Assembly: GCF_000695095.2 (NCBI RefSeq)
Contig: NZ_CP011454.1
Coordinates: 186,001 to 250,000 of the forward strand
DNA: 64,000 bases
Source: Gemmatimonas phototrophica
GTDB taxonomy: Bacteria > Gemmatimonadota > Gemmatimonadetes > Gemmatimonadales > Gemmatimonadaceae
Direction: 5' to 3'
The notes under the pieces were generated by a model. That model was given only the letters and a program-made list of their open reading frames with translations. It made no database searches and was not told the origin of the DNA. The number at the start of each line of letters is the position of its first letter. Position 1 is the first letter of the stretch. The position numbers and the translations under genes are program-made. Positions 52,764 through 61,605 of this stretch are shown piece after piece.

Positions 52764-54086
52764 CTAGCGCACCGTGGCGCGCTCAATGACGGTGCTGGTG
52801 GGCGTGCGCTGCGCGAGGTATACCACGCCGCCCGGGCCGAAGCCCAGAATGGTACGTCCTTCGGGAATGAGTACACGCTCCGTGACCACGCCCTGACTGT
52901 TGATCACGTCGTACACTGAACCCGCCGGCTGCGGCTTGGTCGCAATGGTCAGCACCCAGATGTTGCCATCGGCGTCGGCGCGGGTGTTGTTGGCAAAGAA
53001 CGGCGGCTGGTAGTCGGGAATCTCACTGGCCGACACCACGTTGATCTTGGGGGCGGAAATCTGCGGCGCGCGCGCCGGCGCACCACCAGCCGGGCCGGCA
53101 CTGGCCTCGAAGCGCATCACCACCTGCGGGCGGGCGCCACCAGCACCGCCCATGGCCGCCCCAAACGCCGACGCCATCGCTGCGCCCTGCGACGGATTCG
53201 CGGCTGCCTGCTTGTCGAGAATGGTCTTTACGCTATCGACCAGCTTGGTCTTGTCTTCGTCGGTCATGCGCTTCCAGTCAAACGCCATCTTGGGGGACTC
53301 GCGACGCGTGCCGTTGGCGTCCACCCAATCCACGTGGTAATCGCGACCGCGCAAGAAGCCCACGGTTCCATTGGGGAGCACCGCCCAGTCATCGATGGTG
53401 GGGAGCGGGTTGACCTCAATGGAGATATTCATTTTGCCATCGTCGGTGCGATTGATGCTGGTATTCGTCTTGGGGATCTTCACGAAACCCAGCGTATCCA
53501 CCACGCGTGTCTGCAGATTGACGCGCGTAATGGCCATCGTGTCGGCCATGGTGGGCATCTGTGGTGTGCCCGTGCTCGACATCTGCATGCGCATGCCGGG
53601 CATGCCGCGGTACACCAGGTGCCCTTCGCTGTAGTACGCGCCCGCCCCCATGCCACCGGCGGCCAGCATCATGGCGTCCTGCGCACGCGGCACCGACATG
53701 ACTCGCTGTACTTCACCGTTGGCGTCGATGACCAGCATGGAGAGCGACTGCGCGTCCACGAACAGGGTGGAGTCGCCGCGGAAGGCGATCAAACTCGCCA
53801 ACCCGCCGCCGTACGCGTTCGGATTTCCGGGGGTCGTATCCGCCACCACCTTGAGCACCGCAAACGTGGAGTCGAGCAGCAGCACCCGCTTGGCCGTGAT
53901 GTCGTTCACCAGCAACTTGCCGCCGGGGAGCGCGCGAATGTTGTTCACCGTGCCCAGCGAATCCTTGGAAACGGCCTTCACGCTCCCCAACGGGCGGATT
54001 GCTGGACGGCTGGAGGATGTTGGAGCCTGCGCGCGCAGGGTGGGGGCAGCGAGGGCGAGGGCGGCGAGAAGGAGGCGAGGGTACAT
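52764..54086 (-). CDS. Exported beta-propeller (NHL/6-bladed type) protein
   Basis: ATG 54086 gives 440 residues with a signal peptide (LLLAALALAAPTLRAQ). Repeating strand blocks such as NNIRALPGGKLLVNDITAKR-VLLLDS, SLMLVIDANGEVQRVM-like and ADADGNIWVLTIATK match six-bladed propellers. An insert rich in Met, Gly and Ala (about 275-330) interrupts the blades. It lies 46 bases behind the large TonB receptor and is probably co-transcribed, so it may be its surface or periplasmic partner. Confidence 0.82.
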   Translation of the reverse strand: MYPRLLLAALALAAPTLRAQAPTSSSRPAIRPLGSVKAVSKDSLGTVNNIRALPGGKLLVNDITAKRVLLLDSTFAVLKVVADTTPGNPNAYGGGLASLIAFRGDSTLFVDAQSLSMLVIDANGEVQRVMSVPRAQDAMMLAAGGMGAGAYYSEGHLVYRGMPGMRMQMSSTGTPQMPTMADTMAITRVNLQTRVVDTLGFVKIPKTNTSINRTDDGKMNISIEVNPLPTIDDWAVLPNGTVGFLRGRDYHVDWVDANGTRRESPKMAFDWKRMTDEDKTKLVDSVKTILDKQAAANPSQGAAMASAFGAAMGGAGGARPQVVMRFEASAGPAGGAPARAPQISAPKINVVSASEIPDYQPPFFANNTRADADGNIWVLTIATKPQPAGSVYDVINSQGVVTERVLIPEGRTILGFGPGGVVYLAQRTPTSTVIERATVR

Positions 54087-54132
54087 ATGAGTATGATCGG
54101 AAGGTTTGTGGTGCTGAGTGCGTTCAGGGAGC

Positions 54133-57100
54133 CTATTGCCGCATGATGATCGTCTGCGCCCCACCGCCCATGCCGCCGGCCATCATCATGCCGGGGTTGA
54201 GCATCATGCCACCACCACCACCGGCGGTGCCGGAGCGGATGGTCTTGAGATAGCGGTCGTCAAGCGCGAGGGCGATGAACGGCGGGAGTTTCCGGAACTG
54301 CTGCGCCGTGAGCAGCTTCTTCACCTGTGGCGCGTAGCCACGCAGCATATCAATGCTGGCTTCACGCGCGCGCACATACTGGAAGTAAATGCGATCCTTG
54401 TCGTAGCCGTCGGGGAGCGCCGCAAACTGTGTGGCAATGGGAGCCCAGATGGAATCGAGACGCACCAGATAGCGACGGTTCATCGTGGCCATGGCGTCGG
54501 CCTGATCGGAGCTCAGCTTGAGTGTATCCTGATCACGCAGAATGGTACCCAACGGGTTGGGCACGCCACCGTTGCCGAATTGGGCCTTGATGAGCGGGGC
54601 CGTGGCCTTCACGCCGTCGGTGCGACGACCACGGTCGAGCGCCTGCGTGAGCACCTGCCGTTCGCGCGTGGGGCCAATATCGTAGCGCACCGACGCCGTG
54701 ACCGTGACCGGGGCTCGGAACTGCTGGAACTGCGGGTTGGTGGCGGCAAAGCGCTCGTTCACTTCGTACTTGTAGCGGCGCGTCACCGGATCAAAGCCGC
54801 GCACATACAGCAGCGACTGATCGAGGAACGGCTGCTGTCCCCAGCCGCGCAGGTTGTTTTCGCCGTGCAGCAGCAGATCTGCCGCGCCAATGGGGTTGGA
54901 CACGTTGAGCGAGATGTTCATCCGCTGCGGCAGGCGCAGCTTGAGCGGGTTGAGGCCAATGCTCAAATTGGCCGTGGTGATCCACGGACCCTGGCAGCTG
55001 TTGCGTGCCGCCAACGTGCCCAGCTGACGTGTCAGGCATTCCTTGGCTACCCGCGACCCGTTCTGCAGCAGCGCTTGCATGCCGCTGGCCACCACGGCAT
55101 CGGCGGTAGCGGCCGGATTGAACACGAATGCCCGGTCATTGGCAAAGCCATCACCGTTCACATCACCACCAATGGTGGGCGTCAGCGGTGTGCCGGAGCG
55201 GATCTGCCCGAACCAGCCAATCCGCACCACATCAAAGGCGTTCCAGTTGATCGTGTACGTGATCTGGTGTCGGGAGTCAAACCCTGAGCGCGACCAGTCT
55301 ACGTCGAGTGGATTACCCGCCGTGCTTTGGAAGCCGCGGAACTGCTCGCGCACGTTGCCATATGTGTAGCTGGCGTTCCAGCTGAAGTTGGTGTTGAACG
55401 CCAACGGTGACAGGCGCACGCTGAACTGCCCGCTGCGCGAGCGCAGGTCACTCACCTGTTCCGACACTCGCTGGTACTGTGCCACCTGACGGCCGTCGCC
55501 GGCGGCAATACCACCCGTGAGTGGTACAATGCTGGACACATTCACAAACACCGGACGGTTGTCTTCGTTGTCGAGGGCGAAGCGCTGCGCGCCGCCAAAG
55601 TTGCGATCAATGAAGCTGGCCTGTTGGGTGTTGAGCGAGTACGTCGCGTCAAACGATGCATTGAAGCGGTTCCAGAGCACCGGGCCGCTCCAGCTCAGGT
55701 TGCTGCGCACACTGCGCGCCGGGGCAAAATTGCTGCTGAACAGCGTCACGTTGGGGACGCTGTTGTTGAACAATGATCCCGTGCTGCCATCGGCGCAGCG
55801 CGACGGAATGTTGGAGAGCGACGTATACGCATTCCAGTCGGGCGAGGGCACCGCGCCACCCACACATGCCAACTGCTGAATGGCACTGGCCAACCCGGTG
55901 TTGTCGATCGCCGATCCAATCGTGGTGGCCTGCGGCGTGTTCTGAAAGACGCCTACGCCGCCGCGCACCACGGCACGCGGGCCGCGGAAGGCGCCTTCAA
56001 AGGCCCCGATTTGCGGGCCTGTGCCATACTGCCACGAGAAGCCAATGCGCGGGCTCACGAACACCCCGTTGGGCACTCGATCGTTGCGAAGGCCCAAGCG
56101 CGCTTCGAGGTCGGTGTTCCGCGTTGGCGTGTTGAGAAACTGATTGGCGTCCACTCGCACGCCGTACTGAATTTGCAGCGTTTGCGAGCGACGGTACGAA
56201 TCGCCCAGCGAGATGGCCCCAATCACCACACTGGCATCACGCTCCCGCGGCGACAGCGTGCGCGTATACGACAGCGGCAACCCGGCCTGCAAATCGGCCA
56301 GTGAGTTGTAGGTAAACGTGCCCAGCCGGTTGGTCGTCTGATCCTGCGCCGAGCCGTCACGACGGATTTCCGTGCCCAGCTTGAGACGGTGTTTGTTGTT
56401 GCCGCTGAACCACGACAGCGTATTGTTGGCCATCAGGCTCGTGCTCTGCTGCGTGGTGTTCAGAAACTGGTTGCCACCAAACGACAGCACCTGCACCCCA
56501 CTGCTGCCGTCGGCAAAGGTGGAGTTCACGCGCACACGTCCTGCCGGCAGGTTGAGATACGGGTCGCCTTCGGCGTTGGAGGCACTGAAGCCGGCGCTGG
56601 TTTCGGTGAGCATTCCCACACCGAAGAGCGTGAAGTAGCCACTGTGTCGCCCCTGCAGGCCACCGTTCCAGCTGGTGCGTTCTGCCCCCGTATTGGGCAA
56701 CGACGTGGTGAGCGGCGTGAACGCCGGGTTCTGCTTGTTCCACCCCGCGTTCACCGTGAGGTTGTACGCGGCGCCACTGCTGCTGGAGGGCGGCGCAAAG
56801 TCGATGGCCCCCAGCAACGAGCCCTGGTCGGTAAGCCGACTGCCGGGAATGCCGCCGCTGGTAATGGGGACACGGTTCGACCCCAGAATGCCCACGAGAC
56901 GGGTCACCGAATCACTGCTCACGCCACTCGCCTGCAACCCCGACGACGACGTGTTGAGCAACGACTGCAGGTCGCTGCTGCGACGCCCCAGCTGATACGA
57001 CACATTGTAGAACGCCTTGTCGAACACCAGCGGGCCGGAGACACTGCCCCCCAGCGACCCATTGGTGTACTCCTGCCCGGTCGCGCGCGCCGCCGCATCG

Positions 57101-57879
57101 GTCCACTGCAACTGTGGGGCGTCACCTACGAGACTCAGCCCGCGATTGCTGAAGTTGGTGCCCGAGCGCGTACGCAGCTGAAACTGCCCGCCGCTGAAGC
57201 CACCGCGTGATACATCGTACGGCGAGGTAATGAGCGAACTGAGCACGCCGGCATCGCGCGGCAATCCCGCGCCGCCGAACATCATGCCGTTGAGCGTGGT
57301 GTTGTTCTGATCGGCACCCAGCCCCAGCACCGAAAACCCATTGGCCCCACCATCCTGACCGGGGACCAACTGCACGCCGGGCAAGGTGGCGGCCATGGCG
57401 GCGAGGTCTCCCATCTGGTCGGGGGGCAGCGCGGCCAGGTTGCTGATGGTCCGCTCGGTGCCACCAATATCCTGCGCCACTTCCCCACGCGACACGCGCT
57501 GTCGTTCGGCGGTCACGCGCATGGCATCGAGCACCGTCCCCACCTTGGTGAGCTTGGCGTCGGCCAGCAACACATCTTCGTCGGCGGCCCGCTTCACTTC
57601 AAAGCGGCGCTGCGCGAAGCCCACCGCGTTGATGGTGACCATGTAGTCGCCATCGCCGTTGGGGAACGTGACCGTAAAACGCCCGGCGCGATCGGTACGT
57701 GCGGTGCGGTTTACGTTGCCCGAGAGCGACGTGATCACGATGGACACGTTTTCGAGCGGTTCGTTGTCCTGGCCGGTGATGCGGCCACGGATGACATCAA
57801 GCTGTTGGGCGAACGCCGGCGGGGCACAGAGCGCCAGCAACGCGAACAGGAGAGGGATCAGCGAAAAACGACGGGGCAC
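54133..57879 (-). CDS. Large TonB-dependent receptor-like protein with carboxypeptidase-like N-terminus and Spy/LTxxQ-like tail
   Basis: The 1248-residue protein starts with a signal peptide (LLFALLALCAPPAFAQ) and a carboxypeptidase-regulatory-like domain (VIRGRITGQDNEPLENVSIV, about 28-115). The plug and barrel follow (LPGVQLVPGQDGGANGFSVL, LNGMMFGGAGLPRDAGVLSS, FSGGQFQLRTRSGTNFSNRG), with many Asn/Ser-rich strands. From about residue 1110 the sequence is helical and has two LTxxQ-like motifs (LKLSSDQADAM and KKLLTAQQFRKL), as in Spy/CpxP proteins, before a Gly/Met-rich end (GGGGGMMLNPGMMMAGG). A tail of this type on a receptor is unusual. Confidence 0.9.
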   Translation of the reverse strand: MPRRFSLIPLLFALLALCAPPAFAQQLDVIRGRITGQDNEPLENVSIVITSLSGNVNRTARTDRAGRFTVTFPNGDGDYMVTINAVGFAQRRFEVKRAADEDVLLADAKLTKVGTVLDAMRVTAERQRVSRGEVAQDIGGTERTISNLAALPPDQMGDLAAMAATLPGVQLVPGQDGGANGFSVLGLGADQNNTTLNGMMFGGAGLPRDAGVLSSLITSPYDVSRGGFSGGQFQLRTRSGTNFSNRGLSLVGDAPQLQWTDAAARATGQEYTNGSLGGSVSGPLVFDKAFYNVSYQLGRRSSDLQSLLNTSSSGLQASGVSSDSVTRLVGILGSNRVPITSGGIPGSRLTDQGSLLGAIDFAPPSSSSGAAYNLTVNAGWNKQNPAFTPLTTSLPNTGAERTSWNGGLQGRHSGYFTLFGVGMLTETSAGFSASNAEGDPYLNLPAGRVRVNSTFADGSSGVQVLSFGGNQFLNTTQQSTSLMANNTLSWFSGNNKHRLKLGTEIRRDGSAQDQTTNRLGTFTYNSLADLQAGLPLSYTRTLSPRERDASVVIGAISLGDSYRRSQTLQIQYGVRVDANQFLNTPTRNTDLEARLGLRNDRVPNGVFVSPRIGFSWQYGTGPQIGAFEGAFRGPRAVVRGGVGVFQNTPQATTIGSAIDNTGLASAIQQLACVGGAVPSPDWNAYTSLSNIPSRCADGSTGSLFNNSVPNVTLFSSNFAPARSVRSNLSWSGPVLWNRFNASFDATYSLNTQQASFIDRNFGGAQRFALDNEDNRPVFVNVSSIVPLTGGIAAGDGRQVAQYQRVSEQVSDLRSRSGQFSVRLSPLAFNTNFSWNASYTYGNVREQFRGFQSTAGNPLDVDWSRSGFDSRHQITYTINWNAFDVVRIGWFGQIRSGTPLTPTIGGDVNGDGFANDRAFVFNPAATADAVVASGMQALLQNGSRVAKECLTRQLGTLAARNSCQGPWITTANLSIGLNPLKLRLPQRMNISLNVSNPIGAADLLLHGENNLRGWGQQPFLDQSLLYVRGFDPVTRRYKYEVNERFAATNPQFQQFRAPVTVTASVRYDIGPTRERQVLTQALDRGRRTDGVKATAPLIKAQFGNGGVPNPLGTILRDQDTLKLSSDQADAMATMNRRYLVRLDSIWAPIATQFAALPDGYDKDRIYFQYVRAREASIDMLRGYAPQVKKLLTAQQFRKLPPFIALALDDRYLKTIRSGTAGGGGGMMLNPGMMMAGGMGGGAQTIIMRQ

Positions 57880-57981
57880 GTCGGGAGGTGTCAGAGAAAC
57901 AAAGGGGTGACTCCCTAGAGCTACGGGAAATCACGTACCAGCGTTTCGACACCGAGGACGCGTCCGAGCGTTTCCGCCCAA

Positions 57982-58908
57982 TCAGAATTCCCCGATGAAC
58001 CCGATCTCCGGCTCCAGCTGGTATCCGAACCTCTCCCGAACCGCCTGCTGGGCGTGGGCAATGAGCGCACGCACGTCGGCCGCGGTGGCGTGGCCGAGGT
58101 TCACCAGAATGTTCGCGTGGATATGCGAAATCTGTGCGTCGCCCACGCGGAACCCCTTGAGCCCACACTGATCAATGAGCCGGCCGGCCCCCACGCCCTC
58201 GATCTTCTTGAAGATGGAGCCAGCGCTGGGGTGTACCTGCAGCCACGGGTGCCGAGAGCCGCGCCACGACAGATTCTCCTGCAGAATCTGATGGAGCCGA
58301 GCCGGGTCGGCGCGCTCGAGTTGAAAGCGGGCACTCAGCACCACGTCGCGCCGGTGATGAAACACCGTATCGTCGTAGCCGAACTGGATGTAGTCGGCGT
58401 TCACCGTGCGGCGTTCCCCCTCTTCGGTGAGAATGTCGCAGTCGGCGAAGACTTCGCTGATGAACATGGTGCGTTCCCGCTCGGGGGCCGGCGACAGAAA
58501 GTGGAGATTCTGCCAGAGCGCGCCGCCCACCGTACTGGGAATGCCGATGTAGTGCTCGAGCCCCGACCAGCCGGCGCGGACCGTGTCGAGTACCAGGTCG
58601 CCAACCACGGCGCCGCTTTCGGACCAGAGCACGCCGTCGCTGCTGAGCGTGTGGGCGGCGGCGCAGTTGCGAATGACCAACCCGGGCACGCCCTTGTCGC
58701 CCACCAGAATATTGGCCCCCAACCCCAGCACGAACCACGGCATGCTGGCCGAGCAGGCCGCCGTGATGGCCGCGGCCAGGTCGTCGGCCGATGTGGCCTC
58801 ATACAGCCATTCGGCCGGCCCACCAATCTTGAAGGTGGTGTAGGGGGCGAGCGGTGCGTGTGCCGTAAGACGCGAGGACGTGAGCGAGGAAAGCGCCGAA
58901 GGGACCAT
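57982..58908 (-). CDS. murB: UDP-N-acetylmuramate dehydrogenase (UDP-N-acetylenolpyruvoylglucosamine reductase)
   Basis: ATG 58908 gives 308 residues. MurB reduces UDP-GlcNAc-enolpyruvate to UDP-MurNAc with NADPH and FAD in peptidoglycan synthesis. The FAD-binding signature is clear: TTFKIGGPAEWLYEA, FVLGLGANILVGDKGVPGLV and GIPSTVGGALWQNLHF. The second half shows HPSAGSIFKKIEGVGAGRLI, with the catalytic Ser in PSAGSIFKK, and ILVNLGHATAADVRALI. It is a type without the extra tyrosine loop. It is not in a mur cluster. Confidence 0.96.
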   Translation of the reverse strand: MVPSALSSLTSSRLTAHAPLAPYTTFKIGGPAEWLYEATSADDLAAAITAACSASMPWFVLGLGANILVGDKGVPGLVIRNCAAAHTLSSDGVLWSESGAVVGDLVLDTVRAGWSGLEHYIGIPSTVGGALWQNLHFLSPAPERERTMFISEVFADCDILTEEGERRTVNADYIQFGYDDTVFHHRRDVVLSARFQLERADPARLHQILQENLSWRGSRHPWLQVHPSAGSIFKKIEGVGAGRLIDQCGLKGFRVGDAQISHIHANILVNLGHATAADVRALIAHAQQAVRERFGYQLEPEIGFIGEF

Positions 58909-59117
58909 TAGGAATGCACGGTGAGTGGCAAGTCGTCGGGCACGACGGATAGGCCCGCGGCGCGCGCGCTGGTGCGGACCCAGTGCAAGAATACACCAGC
59001 TGCTGGACAGCTGGGTGAGGTCGTGCGGGACGGCGAGCGATTCCACGATGTGGTCACCGGACCCGGCATCCACCAAGAGACCAGCAACGAATCCGTTCCC
59101 GGCGCATCAACTATCAG

Positions 59118-59145
59118 TTGAAAAACATATGGCAATGGATATACT
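59118..59145 (+). promoter_or_regulatory. Promoter giving a likely leaderless transcript for the HTH/nucleotidyltransferase pair
   Basis: TTGAAA (59118-59123), 16 bases, then TATACT (59140-59145), then only six bases to the ATG at 59152. The start point expected about seven bases after the -10 falls on the start codon itself. The surrounding A/T-rich stretch contrasts with the local GC content. Confidence 0.65.
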
Positions 59146-59151
59146 GATACT

Positions 59152-59550
59152 ATGTACAATATATCAACCATTCACCGCGCGGTCCGTGAAGCGCGTCAGG
59201 CCGCTTATCTGACCCAGCGGGAGCTGGCCGATCGCGTCGGTACGTCGCAGTCGGCAGTCGCCGCCCTCGAACGTGGCGACGGCAATCCTACGGTGGAGAC
59301 GCTGGCGCGCCTCGCGGCGGCGGTGGGCATGCAGCTGCAGGTCACCCTGACCCCGGTGGCGCCCCCAGATCCGGTGGTTGCGCTGTACAAGCAAGGCGTC
59401 GATCGGACGCTGCTACGGGAGAATCTGCGCCGCTCCGTTGACGAGCGGCTGCGCACCCTCGGCGAGTGGCAGGAGAATGGGCGGGCCCTTGCCGAGGCGA
59501 CTGCGCGGGCAAAGCGGGCGCGCCACACGCCACGGGCCGGCGAACCATGA
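59152..59550 (+). CDS. Xre-family HTH regulator/antitoxin
   Basis: The 132-residue protein has an N-terminal HTH_3 domain (IHRAVREARQAAYLTQRELA, VGTSQSAVAALERGDGNPTV) of the HipB/HigA type and a helical C-terminus of about 50 residues. Its stop overlaps the next start by ATGA, so it is almost certainly the regulator or antitoxin of the downstream nucleotidyltransferase. Confidence 0.85.
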   Translation: MYNISTIHRAVREARQAAYLTQRELADRVGTSQSAVAALERGDGNPTVETLARLAAAVGMQLQVTLTPVAPPDPVVALYKQGVDRTLLRENLRRSVDERLRTLGEWQENGRALAEATARAKRARHTPRAGEP

Positions 59551-60035
59551 CCCAGCTTGAGCAACTGCTACGGGCCCTCCACGAGGCCCGCGTGGAGTTC
59601 ATCGTGGTGGGTGGGGTCGCCGCCCGCGCGCACGGCTCCTCCCGGCTCACCGACGACCTCGACATCTCGTACGCACGCTCGCCAGCGAATCTCGCTCGCC
59701 TGGTGGAGGCGCTTGGGCCGCTCAATCCCTACTTGCGTGGCGCACCACCGGGGCTGCCGTTCGAGTGGTCGGTGGCCACGCTGCGGGCGGGGCTGAACTT
59801 CACCCTCACCACCAGCGCGGGGGCCATCGATCTGCTCGGCGAAATCACCGGCGGCGGTCACTATGAAGAACTCCTCGCGCATACCCTCCCGATTACCATC
59901 TTCGGCTGCGACCTGCAGCTGCTCGACCTGCCGTGGCTGGTGCGTGTGAAGCGCGCCGCGGGTCGCCCCAAGGACCTCGAGGTAATCGCGGAACTCGAGG
60001 CGCTCCAGGAAGAAATCGACGCGCAGGATACGTGA
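59547..60035 (+). CDS. Minimal nucleotidyltransferase (MNT/AbiEii-like)
   Basis: The 162-residue protein has the MNT active site VVGGVAARAHGSSRLTDDLD: a Gly-Ser loop followed by Asp-x-Asp (DLD), plus a third acidic residue in the later strand AIDLLGEIT. This is the pattern of small nucleotidyltransferases in MNT/HEPN, AbiE and related toxin-antitoxin or phage-defence pairs. The partner here is an HTH protein and not HEPN. Substrate (tRNA, protein or small molecule) is unknown. Confidence 0.85.
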   Translation: MTQLEQLLRALHEARVEFIVVGGVAARAHGSSRLTDDLDISYARSPANLARLVEALGPLNPYLRGAPPGLPFEWSVATLRAGLNFTLTTSAGAIDLLGEITGGGHYEELLAHTLPITIFGCDLQLLDLPWLVRVKRAAGRPKDLEVIAELEALQEEIDAQDT

Positions 60036-60165
60036 GACGCTGTCCGGAACGGCGCACCGTCGGACCATCTTCTTTTGTGTGCGGACCCCGGCGCTAGCGA
60101 GCGCGGTAGCAGGGGTGGCATCCTACCCTACCAGAACTCCGCGTCGGCTTCCTTTCACCTTCGGT

Positions 60166-61605
60166 ATGACTGCTTATTCGCTTGCCCGTCGGCTCGCTGC
60201 CGCGTGCCTAACCGCGACCACGTTGGCTACCGCGGCGCTCGCCGTGGCTGCGTCGCCCGCACCCGCGCACGCCCAGTCCCGCGCCGAGCTCGACAAGGTG
60301 TTGCGGCGCAAGGTGTTGGCCAACGGCATGGAAGTCATCGTGGTGGAGAACCACGGCGTGCCCATTGCCACGCTGGAGATCAATGTGCGCAACGGCGCCT
60401 TTACGCAGTCGCCCGAGTATGCCGGCCTGGCGCACATGTACGAGCACATGTTCTTCAAGGCCAACAAGGACCTGCCCACGGCCGACGCGTTCAACGACCG
60501 CGCCGGTGAACTGGGCGCCGTGTTCAATGGTACTACTCAGGAAGAGCGGGTGAACTACTACCTCACGCTGCCGGCTGATTCGGTGGCCGGAGGGCTGTCG
60601 TTCCTGGCCAGTGCGCTCATCAACCCCAGCTTCCGCGACGACGAACTGGCGCGCGAGAAGGAAGTGGTGCTGGGCGAGTATGATCGCAACGAAGCGCAGC
60701 CGGGGTTCCAATGGCAGCAGCGGGCCAACGAACTGCTCTACCCTGGGCAGTCGAGCCGCAAGAACACCATTGGTGATCGCAAGGTGATTGCCAATGTCAC
60801 CCCCGCGCAGATGCGCGAAATTCAGCGCAAGTACTACGTACCCAACAACTGCGCGCTCATTGTGACGGGTGACGTAAACCCCGAAGCCATCTTCGCGCTG
60901 GCGGAGAAAGTGTTTGGGGCGTGGCCGCGTGGTGAAGATCCCTTCAAGCTCGATCCCATTCCGCCCATTCCGGCGCTCGACGGCAACAAGTCGTCAATCA
61001 GCGAAGAGCCCATCAACGCCGTTGCGGTATTGATGCAGTGGCAGGGACCCAGCGTGGGGAAAGATCCCGGCGCCACTTTTGCCGCCGACGTGTTCAGTGA
61101 TGTGTTGAATACGCCCGGCTCCACCTTTCAGAAAAATCTGGTGGATAGCGGCCTCTGGTTGGCGGTTGGCGTGAACTACTACACGCTCAATCAGGTGGGT
61201 CCCATATCGGTGAGTGGACAGACCACCCCCGACAAATTCCGCGCGGCCATGGCGGCGCTGGAACGTGAGCTCGCCCGCTTCAACGATCCCACATACGTGT
61301 CCCCGCGCGAACTGGAAGCGGTGAAAGCGCAGCGCACGGTGTCGAGTGCCTTCGGCATTGAGAAGGCGTCGGAGATTGCCCACACCATTGGCTTCTGGTG
61401 GAGCGTGGCCAGCCTCGACTACTTCATGAGCTACACCGATCGCATGGCACAGCAACGCATCACGGATCTCATGCGCTATACCAGTACGTATATCATTGGA
61501 AAGCCACGCGTGACCAACGTGTTGCTCTCCAGTGACGCCCGTCGTGCCATTGGGCTGACGGAAAAAGAGTTGCTGACGCCGTTCAAGGCGGGGGTGAAGC
61601 AGTGA
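60166..61605 (+). CDS. M16 family zinc peptidase, catalytic subunit, exported
   Basis: ATG 60166 gives 479 residues with a signal peptide (ALAVAASPAPAHAQ). The inverted zinc motif HMYEH (in GLAHMYEHMFFKANKDLP) and the downstream Glu in TTQEERVNYYLTLP are present, so this subunit should be active. M16 enzymes (pitrilysin, processing-peptidase type) cleave small peptides in a clamshell of two homologous halves. It is coupled by a GTGA overlap to an inactive partner. Confidence 0.94.
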   Translation: MTAYSLARRLAAACLTATTLATAALAVAASPAPAHAQSRAELDKVLRRKVLANGMEVIVVENHGVPIATLEINVRNGAFTQSPEYAGLAHMYEHMFFKANKDLPTADAFNDRAGELGAVFNGTTQEERVNYYLTLPADSVAGGLSFLASALINPSFRDDELAREKEVVLGEYDRNEAQPGFQWQQRANELLYPGQSSRKNTIGDRKVIANVTPAQMREIQRKYYVPNNCALIVTGDVNPEAIFALAEKVFGAWPRGEDPFKLDPIPPIPALDGNKSSISEEPINAVAVLMQWQGPSVGKDPGATFAADVFSDVLNTPGSTFQKNLVDSGLWLAVGVNYYTLNQVGPISVSGQTTPDKFRAAMAALERELARFNDPTYVSPRELEAVKAQRTVSSAFGIEKASEIAHTIGFWWSVASLDYFMSYTDRMAQQRITDLMRYTSTYIIGKPRVTNVLLSSDARRAIGLTEKELLTPFKAGVKQ

